From JBBQWZ01 sp038210135 (lineage in GTDB: Bacteria; Acidobacteriota; Terriglobia; Bryobacterales; Bryobacteraceae), in contig JBBQWZ010000001.1 of the NCBI GenBank assembly GCA_038210135.1, forward strand, positions 246,760-310,759: DNA of 64,000 nucleotides. Direction: 5' to 3'. A program made the translations under genes and the position numbers. Below, piece after piece: positions 24,389 to 32,024 of this stretch; positions within the stretch are counted from its first letter, which is position 1; the number at the start of each line of letters is the position of its first letter. The notes below the pieces were generated by a model that was not told the DNA's origin, ran no database searches, and worked only from the letters and a program-made list of their open reading frames with translations.

Positions 24389-24406
24389 CCTTTCGAACAA
24401 ATCGGA

Positions 24407-24700
24407 TTACGCCCGGACGGCGTGCCGTTGGAACTTGTAGCGCTCGAGGGTCGCCGCGAACGTGTCGGGCAGATCCACCCGAACCACCTTTCCAACGCAC
24501 TTCAGCCGGACATCCTGCGGCAGGGTAATCTGATACTCCACCGACTCGCCAAGTCCCACCTCGCGCGGTGTCGTGAATAGTACTCCATTGGAACTAAGGT
24601 TCCGGGTTTCTCCTGGAGTGTTGATACTCGTCGCGCCGACACGCAGGAGTTCAAACGGAAACTTCAGGTTGAAGCGTTGTGATTTTCGTTGTTCAGTCAT
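24407..24700 (-). CDS. PilZ domain protein
   Basis: 97 residues, a single PilZ domain. The c-di-GMP-binding motifs are both there: RxxxR as RKSQR (residues 5-9) and the (D/N)xSxxG as NLSSNG. PilZ proteins change shape on binding c-di-GMP and control motility, envelope or polysaccharide systems. The ATG at 24700 is preceded by CGGAA about 7 bases upstream. The gene stands alone, divergent from the glycosyltransferase gene, and its 3' side carries unusual hairpins. A link to the glycosyltransferase is possible but only inferred. Confidence 0.88.
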   Translation of the reverse strand: MTEQRKSQRFNLKFPFELLRVGATSINTPGETRNLSSNGVLFTTPREVGLGESVEYQITLPQDVRLKCVGKVVRVDLPDTFAATLERYKFQRHAVRA

Positions 24701-24772
24701 TAGCAATTCCGACTTTATAGCCAGAAGGAACTAAGGTCAATAGCTGAGACTGTAGGAACAACGTCCTATTGT

Positions 24773-24826
24773 CCTAGTACCCGAGCACTTCTTTGCAAAA
24801 CCTAGTACGAAGCCTGTTCGAGTACT
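24773..24826. promoter_or_regulatory. CCTAGTAC direct repeats, candidate operator
   Basis: CCTAGTAC occurs at 24773-24780 and again at 24801-24808, spaced 28 bases, and AGTACT follows at 24821-24826. They lie in the 243-base divergent gap between the PilZ and glycosyltransferase genes, which has lower GC than its surroundings. The spacing is close to three helical turns minus a few bases, so a factor bound to one DNA face is conceivable. Confidence 0.35.
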
Positions 24827-24943
24827 ATTTAAGCCCTGCGGTTTGTTTTGAACGCGCCACCCTCCAACCGTTCGATAGATCGCGCGGACGGGCCCAGTAG
24901 AGCTTCAGTTCCAAGCCCCAGCCCGCTACAATAACGATTTCCC

Positions 24944-26461
24944 ATGCGTACGCTGTTTCGTGTTGCGTCGATCGCCCTTCTGGCGTTCCTGTTCGCCGTA
25001 AACGTCTACCGTGCCGCCACCCAAGCCATTACCCACGACGAAGCGCTTACCTATTCCTGGTTCCTTTCCCAGCCCTGGGACGCCGTCTTTCACAAATACG
25101 ACGCGAACCATCACGTCCTCTTCACTCTCTTGGACAGAGTCATCGTCGCCCTCGTCGGAGCCACTCCCTTCACCCTTCGCCTGCCTACCCTCGCAGCCTG
25201 CGGACTCGCCTTCTGGACCCTTTTTCAACTCTGCCAACTCCTCTTCGGTACCGGCTGGCTGCTGCTACTTTCGATCGCCGCTGTCTCCTTAAATCCACTG
25301 TTGCTCGATTTCCTATCCGCCGCTCGCGGGTATGGGATGGCCCTCGCTTTTTTCCTTACCGCGGTTTATCTACTCTTGAAATTCCTCAGCGAACCCGGGC
25401 AAAGCTACGCGCATCGCTGGCGCCTTCTATCGATCGGCCTGCTCTTCGCCGCGTCTCTCTGCTCCAACCTCACCTACCTGGTCCCAATCACCGCCGCCAT
25501 CCTGATGTCGCTCGGCATGCACTGGCTGAACCTCCGCACGGCGACGCCCGACCCATCGGTGCAGCTTTCGGTCGAGAACGCCGCCCGCATTCTGGTCACG
25601 CCGTTCCTGGTAGTCAGTTGGCTTGTCCTTATCTTCCCGCTGTCCGCTGCTTCGGGCGATCGGTTCTACTACGGAGCGCATTCCTGGAGCGAAGCCACGG
25701 AATCGCTGGTGGTCTATTCACTGATCAGCTTGCCGAAGTTCGAACTACTGCCGAACACCATCTGGCTGCGGGAATGGAGCGAAGCCGGAATGGCAATCGT
25801 CCTCATAGGCGTGGTCCTGCTCGGCTTCCGCTCGCTATTCAGATGGAAGCATGCAACCGCACCGGAGCGCGGACTGATTCTCCTGGCCGGTATTTCCGCG
25901 ATGTCGCTCGGCGCCATCGCCACCGGCTTCTACTTCGCGGGCGTCGTGCTGCCTGTGGACCGAACCGCCATCTATTGGGTCCTGTTGCTGACGTTCGCTG
26001 GCTTGCTCATCATCCGCTTCACACCCGGACCGCGCTGGATTTCGTGGCTCCTCGCGATTCCGATGCTGATGGTGGTTGCGCAGTACACGCTCGAGTTCCG
26101 CACTACCTACTACGCGGCGTGGCTGCTTCATCGCCACTTCGATCAGATCGTCGCCTACATCGAGAAGGATCCTGCGCGGCCTTCCAACCGGCCCGTCGTC
26201 GTCGCCGGATCCAGGGAAATGGCGGTGCCGCTCAATTTCTATAAGCAATCACGCAAGCTGGCCTGGCTCGCGGAAACGCCTGGTGGCGATATGCCGAAAG
26301 TAGCGGACTACTGGACGTTCGGCGTGCTGCAAAGAGACGAGGTGCAAAAACGCGGCCTGCGCATCGTCTGGAGCGATCCGCTTTCAGGCACCGTACTCGC
26401 CGTGCCGATGAAGCGTACCGCCGACACGCCTTGGGCGGCGATAGATGATGGGCCTAGATAA
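24944..26461 (+). CDS. GT-C fold membrane glycosyltransferase (GT39-like)
   Basis: 505 residues with about ten to twelve membrane helices, e.g. VASIALLAFLFAVNVYRAA, LLLSIAAVSLNPLLLDFL, ALAFFLTAVYLLLKFL. The first periplasmic loop has THDEALTYSW, the acidic motif of GT-C enzymes (protein O-mannosyl and ArnT relatives) that use polyprenyl-phosphate sugars. SAARGYGMALAF is another conserved stretch in this group. It probably transfers a sugar to lipid, polysaccharide or protein outside the inner membrane. A TACAAT box at 24927-24932 with TTCAGT 17 bases upstream may be its promoter. The 3' end overlaps a small opposite-strand gene by 8 bases. Confidence 0.82.
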   Translation: MRTLFRVASIALLAFLFAVNVYRAATQAITHDEALTYSWFLSQPWDAVFHKYDANHHVLFTLLDRVIVALVGATPFTLRLPTLAACGLAFWTLFQLCQLLFGTGWLLLLSIAAVSLNPLLLDFLSAARGYGMALAFFLTAVYLLLKFLSEPGQSYAHRWRLLSIGLLFAASLCSNLTYLVPITAAILMSLGMHWLNLRTATPDPSVQLSVENAARILVTPFLVVSWLVLIFPLSAASGDRFYYGAHSWSEATESLVVYSLISLPKFELLPNTIWLREWSEAGMAIVLIGVVLLGFRSLFRWKHATAPERGLILLAGISAMSLGAIATGFYFAGVVLPVDRTAIYWVLLLTFAGLLIIRFTPGPRWISWLLAIPMLMVVAQYTLEFRTTYYAAWLLHRHFDQIVAYIEKDPARPSNRPVVVAGSREMAVPLNFYKQSRKLAWLAETPGGDMPKVADYWTFGVLQRDEVQKRGLRIVWSDPLSGTVLAVPMKRTADTPWAAIDDGPR

Positions 26462-26588
26462 TGTTGATGCCCGAGATCCGTAGCATCCAAATCACCAGCC
26501 AAATCGCAATCGCCGCAACGACAACGTAGCGGATCCACTGTCCGGCAGTCTTGGGCTCGGTGCGATTCGGCTTCGCCTTTTCCCGCAC
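26454..26588 (-). CDS. 44-residue single-pass membrane protein
   Basis: GTG at 26588, three bases after the stop of the lysine-rich gene on the same strand. The product has a basic hydrophilic start (REKAKPNRTEPKTAGQWIRY) and then one membrane helix (VVVAAIAIWLVIWMLRISG). The AAGAAG stretch upstream is a weak ribosome site. Tight coupling, a clean charge-then-helix layout and an intact frame make it believable; it is too short for most gene finders. Orientation would be N-in by the positive-inside rule. Function unknown. Confidence 0.55.
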   Translation of the reverse strand: MREKAKPNRTEPKTAGQWIRYVVVAAIAIWLVIWMLRISGINII

Positions 26589-26591
26589 CGA

Positions 26592-26897
26592 CTACTTCTT
26601 CGCCTTGGTTGCTTTCGGCTTGACGGCGGGCGCGGCCTTCTTGACAGCGGTCTTCGCGCTCTCCTTCGCCGCCGCGCGATGGCTAGCAGTCTGCGCGGCT
26701 TTCTTTTCCTTGCGCGGCAGCCTGCTCTTGTTGGATTTCGGAATGCGCCCGTTCTTGGCTTTCACCTTCGCGTCCGCCGGGGCCGCTGCGCCCACGATGG
26801 CGGCTACCTTACCAGCCGTGCGGCCGATGGCCTTCGCGGCGTCCAGTAAGATGCTGCTTTCTTCGGTCTTCGGAGTCGATGCTTTTTTCTTATCCAC
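26592..26897 (-). CDS. Lysine/alanine-rich histone H1-like protein
   Basis: About 101 residues from a GTG at 26897. Very basic: after a short helical N-terminus (SSILLDAAKAIGRTAGKVAAIVGA) comes a Lys/Ala/Pro/Arg tail of RKEKKAAQTASHRAAAK type repeats ending KKAAPAVKPKATKAKK. This resembles histone H1 C-terminal tails and bacterial HC1/AlgP-type proteins, which bind and compact DNA or RNA non-specifically. The Ala/Gly-rich first part might instead be a membrane-touching helix. GGGA lies about 10 bases upstream. Followed at 3 bases by the 44-residue membrane protein gene. A longer reading to 27137 has no ribosome site and overlaps the divergent gene. Confidence 0.6.
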   Translation of the reverse strand: MDKKKASTPKTEESSILLDAAKAIGRTAGKVAAIVGAAAPADAKVKAKNGRIPKSNKSRLPRKEKKAAQTASHRAAAKESAKTAVKKAAPAVKPKATKAKK

Positions 26898-27036
26898 GAT
26901 ACAAATGATCCCACGAAACAGGAAATAATTCTGTTTCTTCCATTTAGAAGCTTCGCCAGCAACTTCGTCCACATAACGCAGTTCGGCTCGTCCGTGTGCT
27001 AGCTTGAACCAAACTTCAATCGATCGGAGAGCAACA

Positions 27037-27486
27037 GTGCCCGCCAAAAAGGCTGCTGCAAGGCCAGCTAAGAAGATCGCAAAGTCCAAACCGAAACCGG
27101 GCGCTTCGCAAACCGACCCGGAAGTCGCGCAATTCATCCAGACCCTGGATCATCCGTGGAAGGCCGACGTCGAAGCGCTCCGGCAGCTGATCCTGAAAGT
27201 CAGCCCTACCATCCGCGAAGGCATCAAATGGAAGTCACCCAGCTTTCGCACGACCGAGTACTTCGCCACCATGAATCTCCGCAACGTCGGACTGATGTTG
27301 ATCCTGCATACCGGAGCCAAGATCAACCAGAACTCGGTTCAGGGCATGGCGATCGAGGATGCGGCCGGCCTGCTGAAGTGGCTTGGGAGGGATCGCGCCT
27401 CGGTGACCTTCGCGGGCGGCAAGGACCTCAAATCCAAGCAGGCCGCTCTCATCAAACTGCTAGCCGAATGGATCCGCTACGTCTGA
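27037..27486 (+). CDS. DUF1801 (YdhG-like) protein
   Basis: 149 residues. A Lys/Ala-rich N-terminal tail (PAKKAAARPAKKIAKSKPKP) precedes a DUF1801 domain: VEALRQLILKVSPTIREGIKWKSPSF, then YFATMNLRNVGLMLIL. The GTG start has GGAGA 6 bases upstream. The tail resembles the basic tail of the divergent histone-like protein. DUF1801 proteins have an SufE/NifU-adjacent alpha/beta fold and no settled function. Confidence 0.82.
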   Translation: MPAKKAAARPAKKIAKSKPKPGASQTDPEVAQFIQTLDHPWKADVEALRQLILKVSPTIREGIKWKSPSFRTTEYFATMNLRNVGLMLILHTGAKINQNSVQGMAIEDAAGLLKWLGRDRASVTFAGGKDLKSKQAALIKLLAEWIRYV

Positions 27487-27488
27487 GC

Positions 27489-28877
27489 TCAAGCGGTCAG
27501 AATCGCGTAATACGCAAGTTCCGCCAACTGCTCCTCGATGGCTTGGGCGGAGCAATTCATCGCCGCGGCAAGCTCCCCGCGATTTCGGGTTCCGTCCAGC
27601 AGACTGATGAATCGTGGCGGGGGATCGTCGGAGAAATCTAGCGGCTCCTGCCACAGCGTCGTCAACGAATTCATTTCGTTCGCGATCTGCCATCGCACCA
27701 GCGGACTTGAACAGGGACGCTCACCAGCTTTCAGCGCCGCGCCCGCAAACGCCTGAACCTGAATCAGGCCGATCCGGAACATCTGCGCGGCCATGTTCGT
27801 ATCTCTCTCCTCGATCCGCACGCCGCGAGGCCAGGTAGCCGAAACCCGCCGCAGGAATGCAACCGCTTCCGGATGCGAAGTAGCTAAACGGTTCCCGTCA
27901 GGCAGAACAAACGCCCCATCGCGCGCCTCACGCGCCAACGTTGTCGCGAAGCAGCCTTCGAGCCGGTCCGTCTGCCACTCCGGCGACGACAGTTCTCCCG
28001 CCCGGCCAATCAGCGACTGCCGGAACGTCCGGCTTCTCAGAAAATCGATATGCTGCAGCTCGCGGATCCAGTCCCCGCCGCCCATTCTCTTCGCATTCTC
28101 CAAAGCCTTGTCGGAAAGATTCGCCGGATACGCGTCGAAGCTCCCCGCGTCATCGATGTACTGCAAGCCATACCGCTCCGCGTGCGAAACGAATTCGTGC
28201 AGAAAGCATGGCTTGTACAGGTCGGTGAGGTCGTCGTGATACAGCGAACTGTCGGTAGACGCAGCCAACTCACCCGCGACATGGGTGAACACGGAATCCA
28301 GCGGATCGGGATCCGGCCTTTCAACGAACGAAGCAACAAATTCGCGCGCCGCCCAAAGGCGATCCGCCGGGCTCTCGAGATGCGCCACGTGATACAAAGC
28401 CATCTCGCGCATCGCCTGCCGGGGATATGCGCCGGGATAGGTGTTGTAACTGATGAACGCGACGCCGCCCGCGTTCAAATTCACGCTCGCGATCTCAAGC
28501 AGCTTGTCGCGAACCACGTCCGGAGTCCAGGCATACAGGCCGTGCGCGATGATGTAGTCGAACTCGCCGAATGACGTGTCGATGTCCAGCACGTTACGCT
28601 GTTCGAGGCGGACGTTCTTCAAGCCCAGATCCGCAATCACCTGGTTGCCACGCGTCACCGGAGTCTGCGCGAGATCGATCCCAACAAACTCAGCGCGTGG
28701 AAGGGCAACCGCCAATCCAATCAGGTTCGCGCCTTCCGAAGCCCCCAATTCAAGCACGCGGCACGTCTCGACGGGCGGCGGATCGAACCCATGCAGCCGC
28801 GCGATCACGTGCATCCGGCTAGGATGCGTCTGGCTCAACGGAGCATTGATGTAGGCGATCTGATCGTAGGAGTTCAT
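27489..28877 (-). CDS. Class I SAM methyltransferase with methyltransferase regulatory domain
   Basis: 462 residues. SAM motif I is LELGASEGANLIGLA (about 43-57), motif II/post-I EFVGIDLA, and FDYIIAHGLYAW is motif IV. Residues ~210-300 match the MethyTransf_Reg domain found in predicted protein-lysine methyltransferases, and the last ~160 residues carry a winged-helix-like end (RFISLLDGTRNRGELAAAMN). These proteins probably methylate proteins, often envelope proteins. The start overlaps the stop of the APC permease by 4 bases, so translation is coupled. Stop lies 2 bases from the convergent DUF1801 gene end. Confidence 0.85.
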   Translation of the reverse strand: MNSYDQIAYINAPLSQTHPSRMHVIARLHGFDPPPVETCRVLELGASEGANLIGLAVALPRAEFVGIDLAQTPVTRGNQVIADLGLKNVRLEQRNVLDIDTSFGEFDYIIAHGLYAWTPDVVRDKLLEIASVNLNAGGVAFISYNTYPGAYPRQAMREMALYHVAHLESPADRLWAAREFVASFVERPDPDPLDSVFTHVAGELAASTDSSLYHDDLTDLYKPCFLHEFVSHAERYGLQYIDDAGSFDAYPANLSDKALENAKRMGGGDWIRELQHIDFLRSRTFRQSLIGRAGELSSPEWQTDRLEGCFATTLAREARDGAFVLPDGNRLATSHPEAVAFLRRVSATWPRGVRIEERDTNMAAQMFRIGLIQVQAFAGAALKAGERPCSSPLVRWQIANEMNSLTTLWQEPLDFSDDPPPRFISLLDGTRNRGELAAAMNCSAQAIEEQLAELAYYAILTA

Positions 28878-30235
28878 GACGCGGCGGAGAGCGCAGCAGC
28901 CCGGTCCCGGCCCTTGCGGCTCGTCAGGAAAATCCAGCGGCCCAACCCCAGCAGCAATGCCGAGCCGCCCCAGATTTTTGCTTCAAATAACCACACGTTG
29001 GTGATGTCCTCGGTTGGCACCACCGAGAAGATGATCGCGATCAAAGTAACGCTGATGCCGCACAGCGGAGCAATCCGCTGACCCAGTTTCCAGGCACTCG
29101 AGAAGATATACAGATACGGAATGAACGCGCCGACCACCATCATCGAAACCAGTTCCTGATACGCCGCGCGCATGGTGTCACCCAACTGCATCAGCAACAA
29201 AAGCGCCGTGCCAACCCCTGCCAGCGCGAACATCGACACATGCGGAGTCCGCCAGCGGGGATGCACTCGCGCGAAGATCAAGGGCAGCAGTCCGTCCTTT
29301 GCCGCCGCGTAGGATAGCCGCGCCGTGCCGGAGCCCAATCCGCCAAACTGCCCCAGCGCCGTCAACATCGAAAGCCCCGCGAACACCAGCGGAATCCACG
29401 CCGCGCCCAGTGTTTCTTTCGACACACGCGCGCCTTGCATGATGCCGTACACGATGCTGATGTCCTGCGGCTTTAGCAGCACCAACAAGGCAAGCGACGC
29501 ACTGCTATAGAACACCACCGAAACCAGCCCCGCAATCCAGCCCGCGCGGCGGATGGTCTTTTCCGGATCCTTGATTTCGCCGCCCATCATGCCGAGGAGT
29601 TCGAGGCCGCTCAGCGCGAACGCGATTTGCGACCAGAAGTTGACCGTCGCCCAGCCCAGTGGAGGCGCAATGTTCAGATCCGTCGCGGATCCGCGCTTCA
29701 GGTACACGATCACGCCCGTCGTCAACAGCAAGCCGACGATACCCCACGTCGCGAAGCCGCCGAAATTCTGGATCCAGCGTCCAATGCGAACTCCAATGAT
29801 GTTCGCGCCCATCCCAACCCAGATCGCGATCACGGAAGCTCCGACAATGAGGGTCCGATTTTCCACCAGCGCCGGGTCGATCGCGTACGCCCCAATGCTC
29901 ATGTACGCCATCGCCGCGTTCGGGAACCAGGCTGCGATTCCGACCCAATACAGCCAGAACGCGAGGAAACCGTGCCACTCGCCGAAGTCGTCGCGAGCCC
30001 AAACGTACTGCCCGCCGGCGTGGGGCTTCCTGCTGGCCAGCAAACCGATAGAAGACGCCATCGGAACAACGAAGAGCAGGCCCGCCAAAAGGAACAGCGT
30101 GACCGAGCCCGGTCCGGTGTGCGCGGCAGTGGATAGCCAGCGCGTGCCTACGATGCAGGCGATCCCGAGAAGAGTGACGTCGCGCAGTCCCAGCGAGCGG
30201 TGAAGTTCCGCCGGGGCCGCAACAGCTTCAGGCAT
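28874..30235 (-). CDS. APC superfamily amino-acid permease
   Basis: 453 residues with about 12 membrane helices. First helix LGLRDVTLLGIACIVGTRWL carries the unwound substrate-binding segment of the APC fold, GIACIVGTRW; other helices include AGLLFVVPMASSIGLLASRKP and FWLYWVGIAAWFPNAAMAY. Probably imports an amino acid or amine by cation coupling. It overlaps the upstream gluconate-dehydrogenase-subunit gene by 8 bases and the downstream methyltransferase by 4, forming a compact three-gene operon. Confidence 0.88.
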   Translation of the reverse strand: MPEAVAAPAELHRSLGLRDVTLLGIACIVGTRWLSTAAHTGPGSVTLFLLAGLLFVVPMASSIGLLASRKPHAGGQYVWARDDFGEWHGFLAFWLYWVGIAAWFPNAAMAYMSIGAYAIDPALVENRTLIVGASVIAIWVGMGANIIGVRIGRWIQNFGGFATWGIVGLLLTTGVIVYLKRGSATDLNIAPPLGWATVNFWSQIAFALSGLELLGMMGGEIKDPEKTIRRAGWIAGLVSVVFYSSASLALLVLLKPQDISIVYGIMQGARVSKETLGAAWIPLVFAGLSMLTALGQFGGLGSGTARLSYAAAKDGLLPLIFARVHPRWRTPHVSMFALAGVGTALLLLMQLGDTMRAAYQELVSMMVVGAFIPYLYIFSSAWKLGQRIAPLCGISVTLIAIIFSVVPTEDITNVWLFEAKIWGGSALLLGLGRWIFLTSRKGRDRAAALSAAS

Positions 30236-30761
30236 GCGAGCCGTGCGTGCATCCGTAGGTCGAAGGCACGCGGCCGCCCTTGTTCAATTCCTGATAACCG
30301 ATCTGCGTGTTGTAGTAGATCCGCGCCGTCCACGATTTCGCCAGCCGGAAAAAGCGATGCCCGGGCGCGATTCCTTCGTCCTTACTGCTATCGAGCGTCA
30401 TCAAAATCGCGGTCTGCTGCTCTGGAGTGCACTTCACAAAGGGATGCTTGTACTGCCGGATGGCGTACCCGTCGAGCCAGTTGAGCCCGGAGATGAACGC
30501 CACCCGATCCTCCTGCGAACCATCGGCAAGCAACAGGTCCACGTGGCGATTGACCAGCGCGGCCTTGGCTCCAGGGGTATCGGTAGCCGGGATGATGAGT
30601 TCAGACAGCGCGACGACCGTCGCGTTCTGATGCGCGTCGAACAGCTTCGGCTTCCAGGCAGCGGCGGATTCGATCGCGGACTTAGTGGCCGGAGCTTGCG
30701 CGAGCGCCGGAAGAGCAGCGGCCGCCGAGGCGGTGATCTTGAACAGGTCGCGTCGTTTCAT
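30228..30761 (-). CDS. Tat-exported gluconate 2-dehydrogenase subunit 3 family protein
   Basis: 177 residues. Twin-arginine signal MKRRDLFKITASAAAALPALAQA. The rest matches the subunit 3 family: LSELIIPATDTPGAKAALVNRHVD, FISGLNWLD, FFRLAKSWTARIYYNTQIGY and the typical C-terminal GCTHG. In characterised enzymes this small subunit carries the GMC-type flavoprotein through the Tat pathway. No GMC dehydrogenase or cytochrome subunit is nearby, so the partner is encoded elsewhere or this protein has a new role. First gene of the operon with the APC permease and methyltransferase. Confidence 0.85.
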   Translation of the reverse strand: MKRRDLFKITASAAAALPALAQAPATKSAIESAAAWKPKLFDAHQNATVVALSELIIPATDTPGAKAALVNRHVDLLLADGSQEDRVAFISGLNWLDGYAIRQYKHPFVKCTPEQQTAILMTLDSSKDEGIAPGHRFFRLAKSWTARIYYNTQIGYQELNKGGRVPSTYGCTHGSHA

Positions 30762-30875
30762 TGTGCAAGTCCTCGAAGTTTTCCCAGTATACGCCGCGCC
30801 GCTTCCCTTGCTGGACGACGGCGCGCAAAGGCGCTAGTCTCATCGGATGCGATATTTCGGCCGGAGGTTTCCGAA

Positions 30876-32024
30876 GTGAATGTGCGATTGACTGCAGTGC
30901 AGGAACTGGACGCCGAAGCGCGCGGCTACTCGAGACGGCAATTCGGAAGGCTCGCCGCTCTGGTTGGATCCGCCGCGGCACTGCCGTTCTACAACGAACG
31001 GGCCATGGCGCAGCACGTCACGCAGCATGCCGTTCCTCCGGACGCCGTGATGATCGATTCGAACGAGAACCCGCTCGGGCCTTGCACCGAAGCGCGCAAG
31101 GTGATGTACAAAGCCGTCGATAACGGCGGACGCTACATGGACGAGGAGACTGACCTGTTCTGCGAAACGCTCGCCGCCGACACCGGAGTCCGCCCGGAGA
31201 ACGTCATGGCGTATCCAGGATCGAGCCTCGCCATCCATCATGCGGTGATGGCGTTCACCTCGCCGCAGCGCAGCCTGGTTGTCGCCGATCCAAGCTATGA
31301 AAGTCCGGGCCGCGCGGCGCGCTTCGTCGGAGCAACCGTCGTTTCCGTGCCGTTACGTAAAGATTACTCGCACGATGTTCGCGAGATGGTTGCGAAGGCG
31401 GGGCCGAGCGCCGGTTTGTTCTACATCTGCAATCCGAACAATCCGACCGGAACATTGACTCCGCGCGAGGACATCGAATGGCTGGTGGCGAACAAGCCCG
31501 CCGGATCCATCGTCCTGGTGGACGAAGCCTACCTGCACATCGCAGGCGCGCCGGCCTCGACCGACATGGTCGCGAAAGAGAAGGACGTTGTGGTTCTCCG
31601 AACCTTCTCGAAGCTCTACGGCATGGCTGGACTGCGCGCCGGAGCCGCAATCGCGCGTCCGGACCTGCTTTCGAAGATGAGCAACTTCAACGCCGGCTTT
31701 CTCCCCTTGACAGCGATGGTCGGTGCAACCGCCAGCCTGCGCGCCAAGGGTCTGGTGGCGGAGCGGCGCAAGATCATCGGCGGCATTCGCGAAGACACCC
31801 TCAGCTTCCTCGAGAAGCACAAGTTCACGTATGTGCCTTCGGTCAGTAACAAGTTCATGGTGGACGTCAAGCGGCCGGGCCGTGAAGTGATCGAGGCGAT
31901 GCGGCGCGAGAAGGTCTACATTGGCCGCGTGTGGCCGGTATGGCCGACGCACGTGCGCGTCACGGTTGGTTCGCGCGACGATATGGCGAAGTTCAAGACG
32001 GCGTTCCTGAAGGTGATGGCGTAG
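30876..32024 (+). CDS. Tat-exported class I/II aminotransferase (histidinol-phosphate aminotransferase-like)
   Basis: 382 residues from the GTG at 30876, which has GGAGG 9 bases upstream. The N-terminus carries a Tat-like signal (YSRRQFGRLAALVGSAAALPF) before the catalytic domain. PLP residues: Asp216 and Tyr219 in VLVDEAYL, Schiff-base Lys246 in TFSKLYGMAGLRAG, CNPNNPTG near 187, Arg at the C-terminal VRVTVGSRDDM. HisC-like enzymes move amino groups between amino acids and keto acids. Export through Tat is plausible because PLP is loaded in the cytoplasm, and the neighbouring divergent gene is also Tat-exported. A longer upstream reading to 30234 runs antisense to that gene and is not used. 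Confidence 0.85.
   Translation: MNVRLTAVQELDAEARGYSRRQFGRLAALVGSAAALPFYNERAMAQHVTQHAVPPDAVMIDSNENPLGPCTEARKVMYKAVDNGGRYMDEETDLFCETLAADTGVRPENVMAYPGSSLAIHHAVMAFTSPQRSLVVADPSYESPGRAARFVGATVVSVPLRKDYSHDVREMVAKAGPSAGLFYICNPNNPTGTLTPREDIEWLVANKPAGSIVLVDEAYLHIAGAPASTDMVAKEKDVVVLRTFSKLYGMAGLRAGAAIARPDLLSKMSNFNAGFLPLTAMVGATASLRAKGLVAERRKIIGGIREDTLSFLEKHKFTYVPSVSNKFMVDVKRPGREVIEAMRREKVYIGRVWPVWPTHVRVTVGSRDDMAKFKTAFLKVMA

Larger units (their letters stand above)
24149..24406. other. 258-base gap with a repeat and RNA hairpins, no gene
   Basis: No convincing ORF. It holds repeat copy C (24211-24243) and two inverted repeats on the PilZ transcript strand: 24258-24312 followed by a T-run, and 24358-24388. 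A TTGACT hexamer on the minus strand (24347 to 24342) lies between them and could be the -35 of a short RNA. Confidence 0.6.

Noticed and set aside
26890..26898. DnaA box (TTATCCACG) supporting an origin
   Set aside because: It is a single near-match within a gene start; no cluster is seen here or near 33831, so it cannot define an origin.
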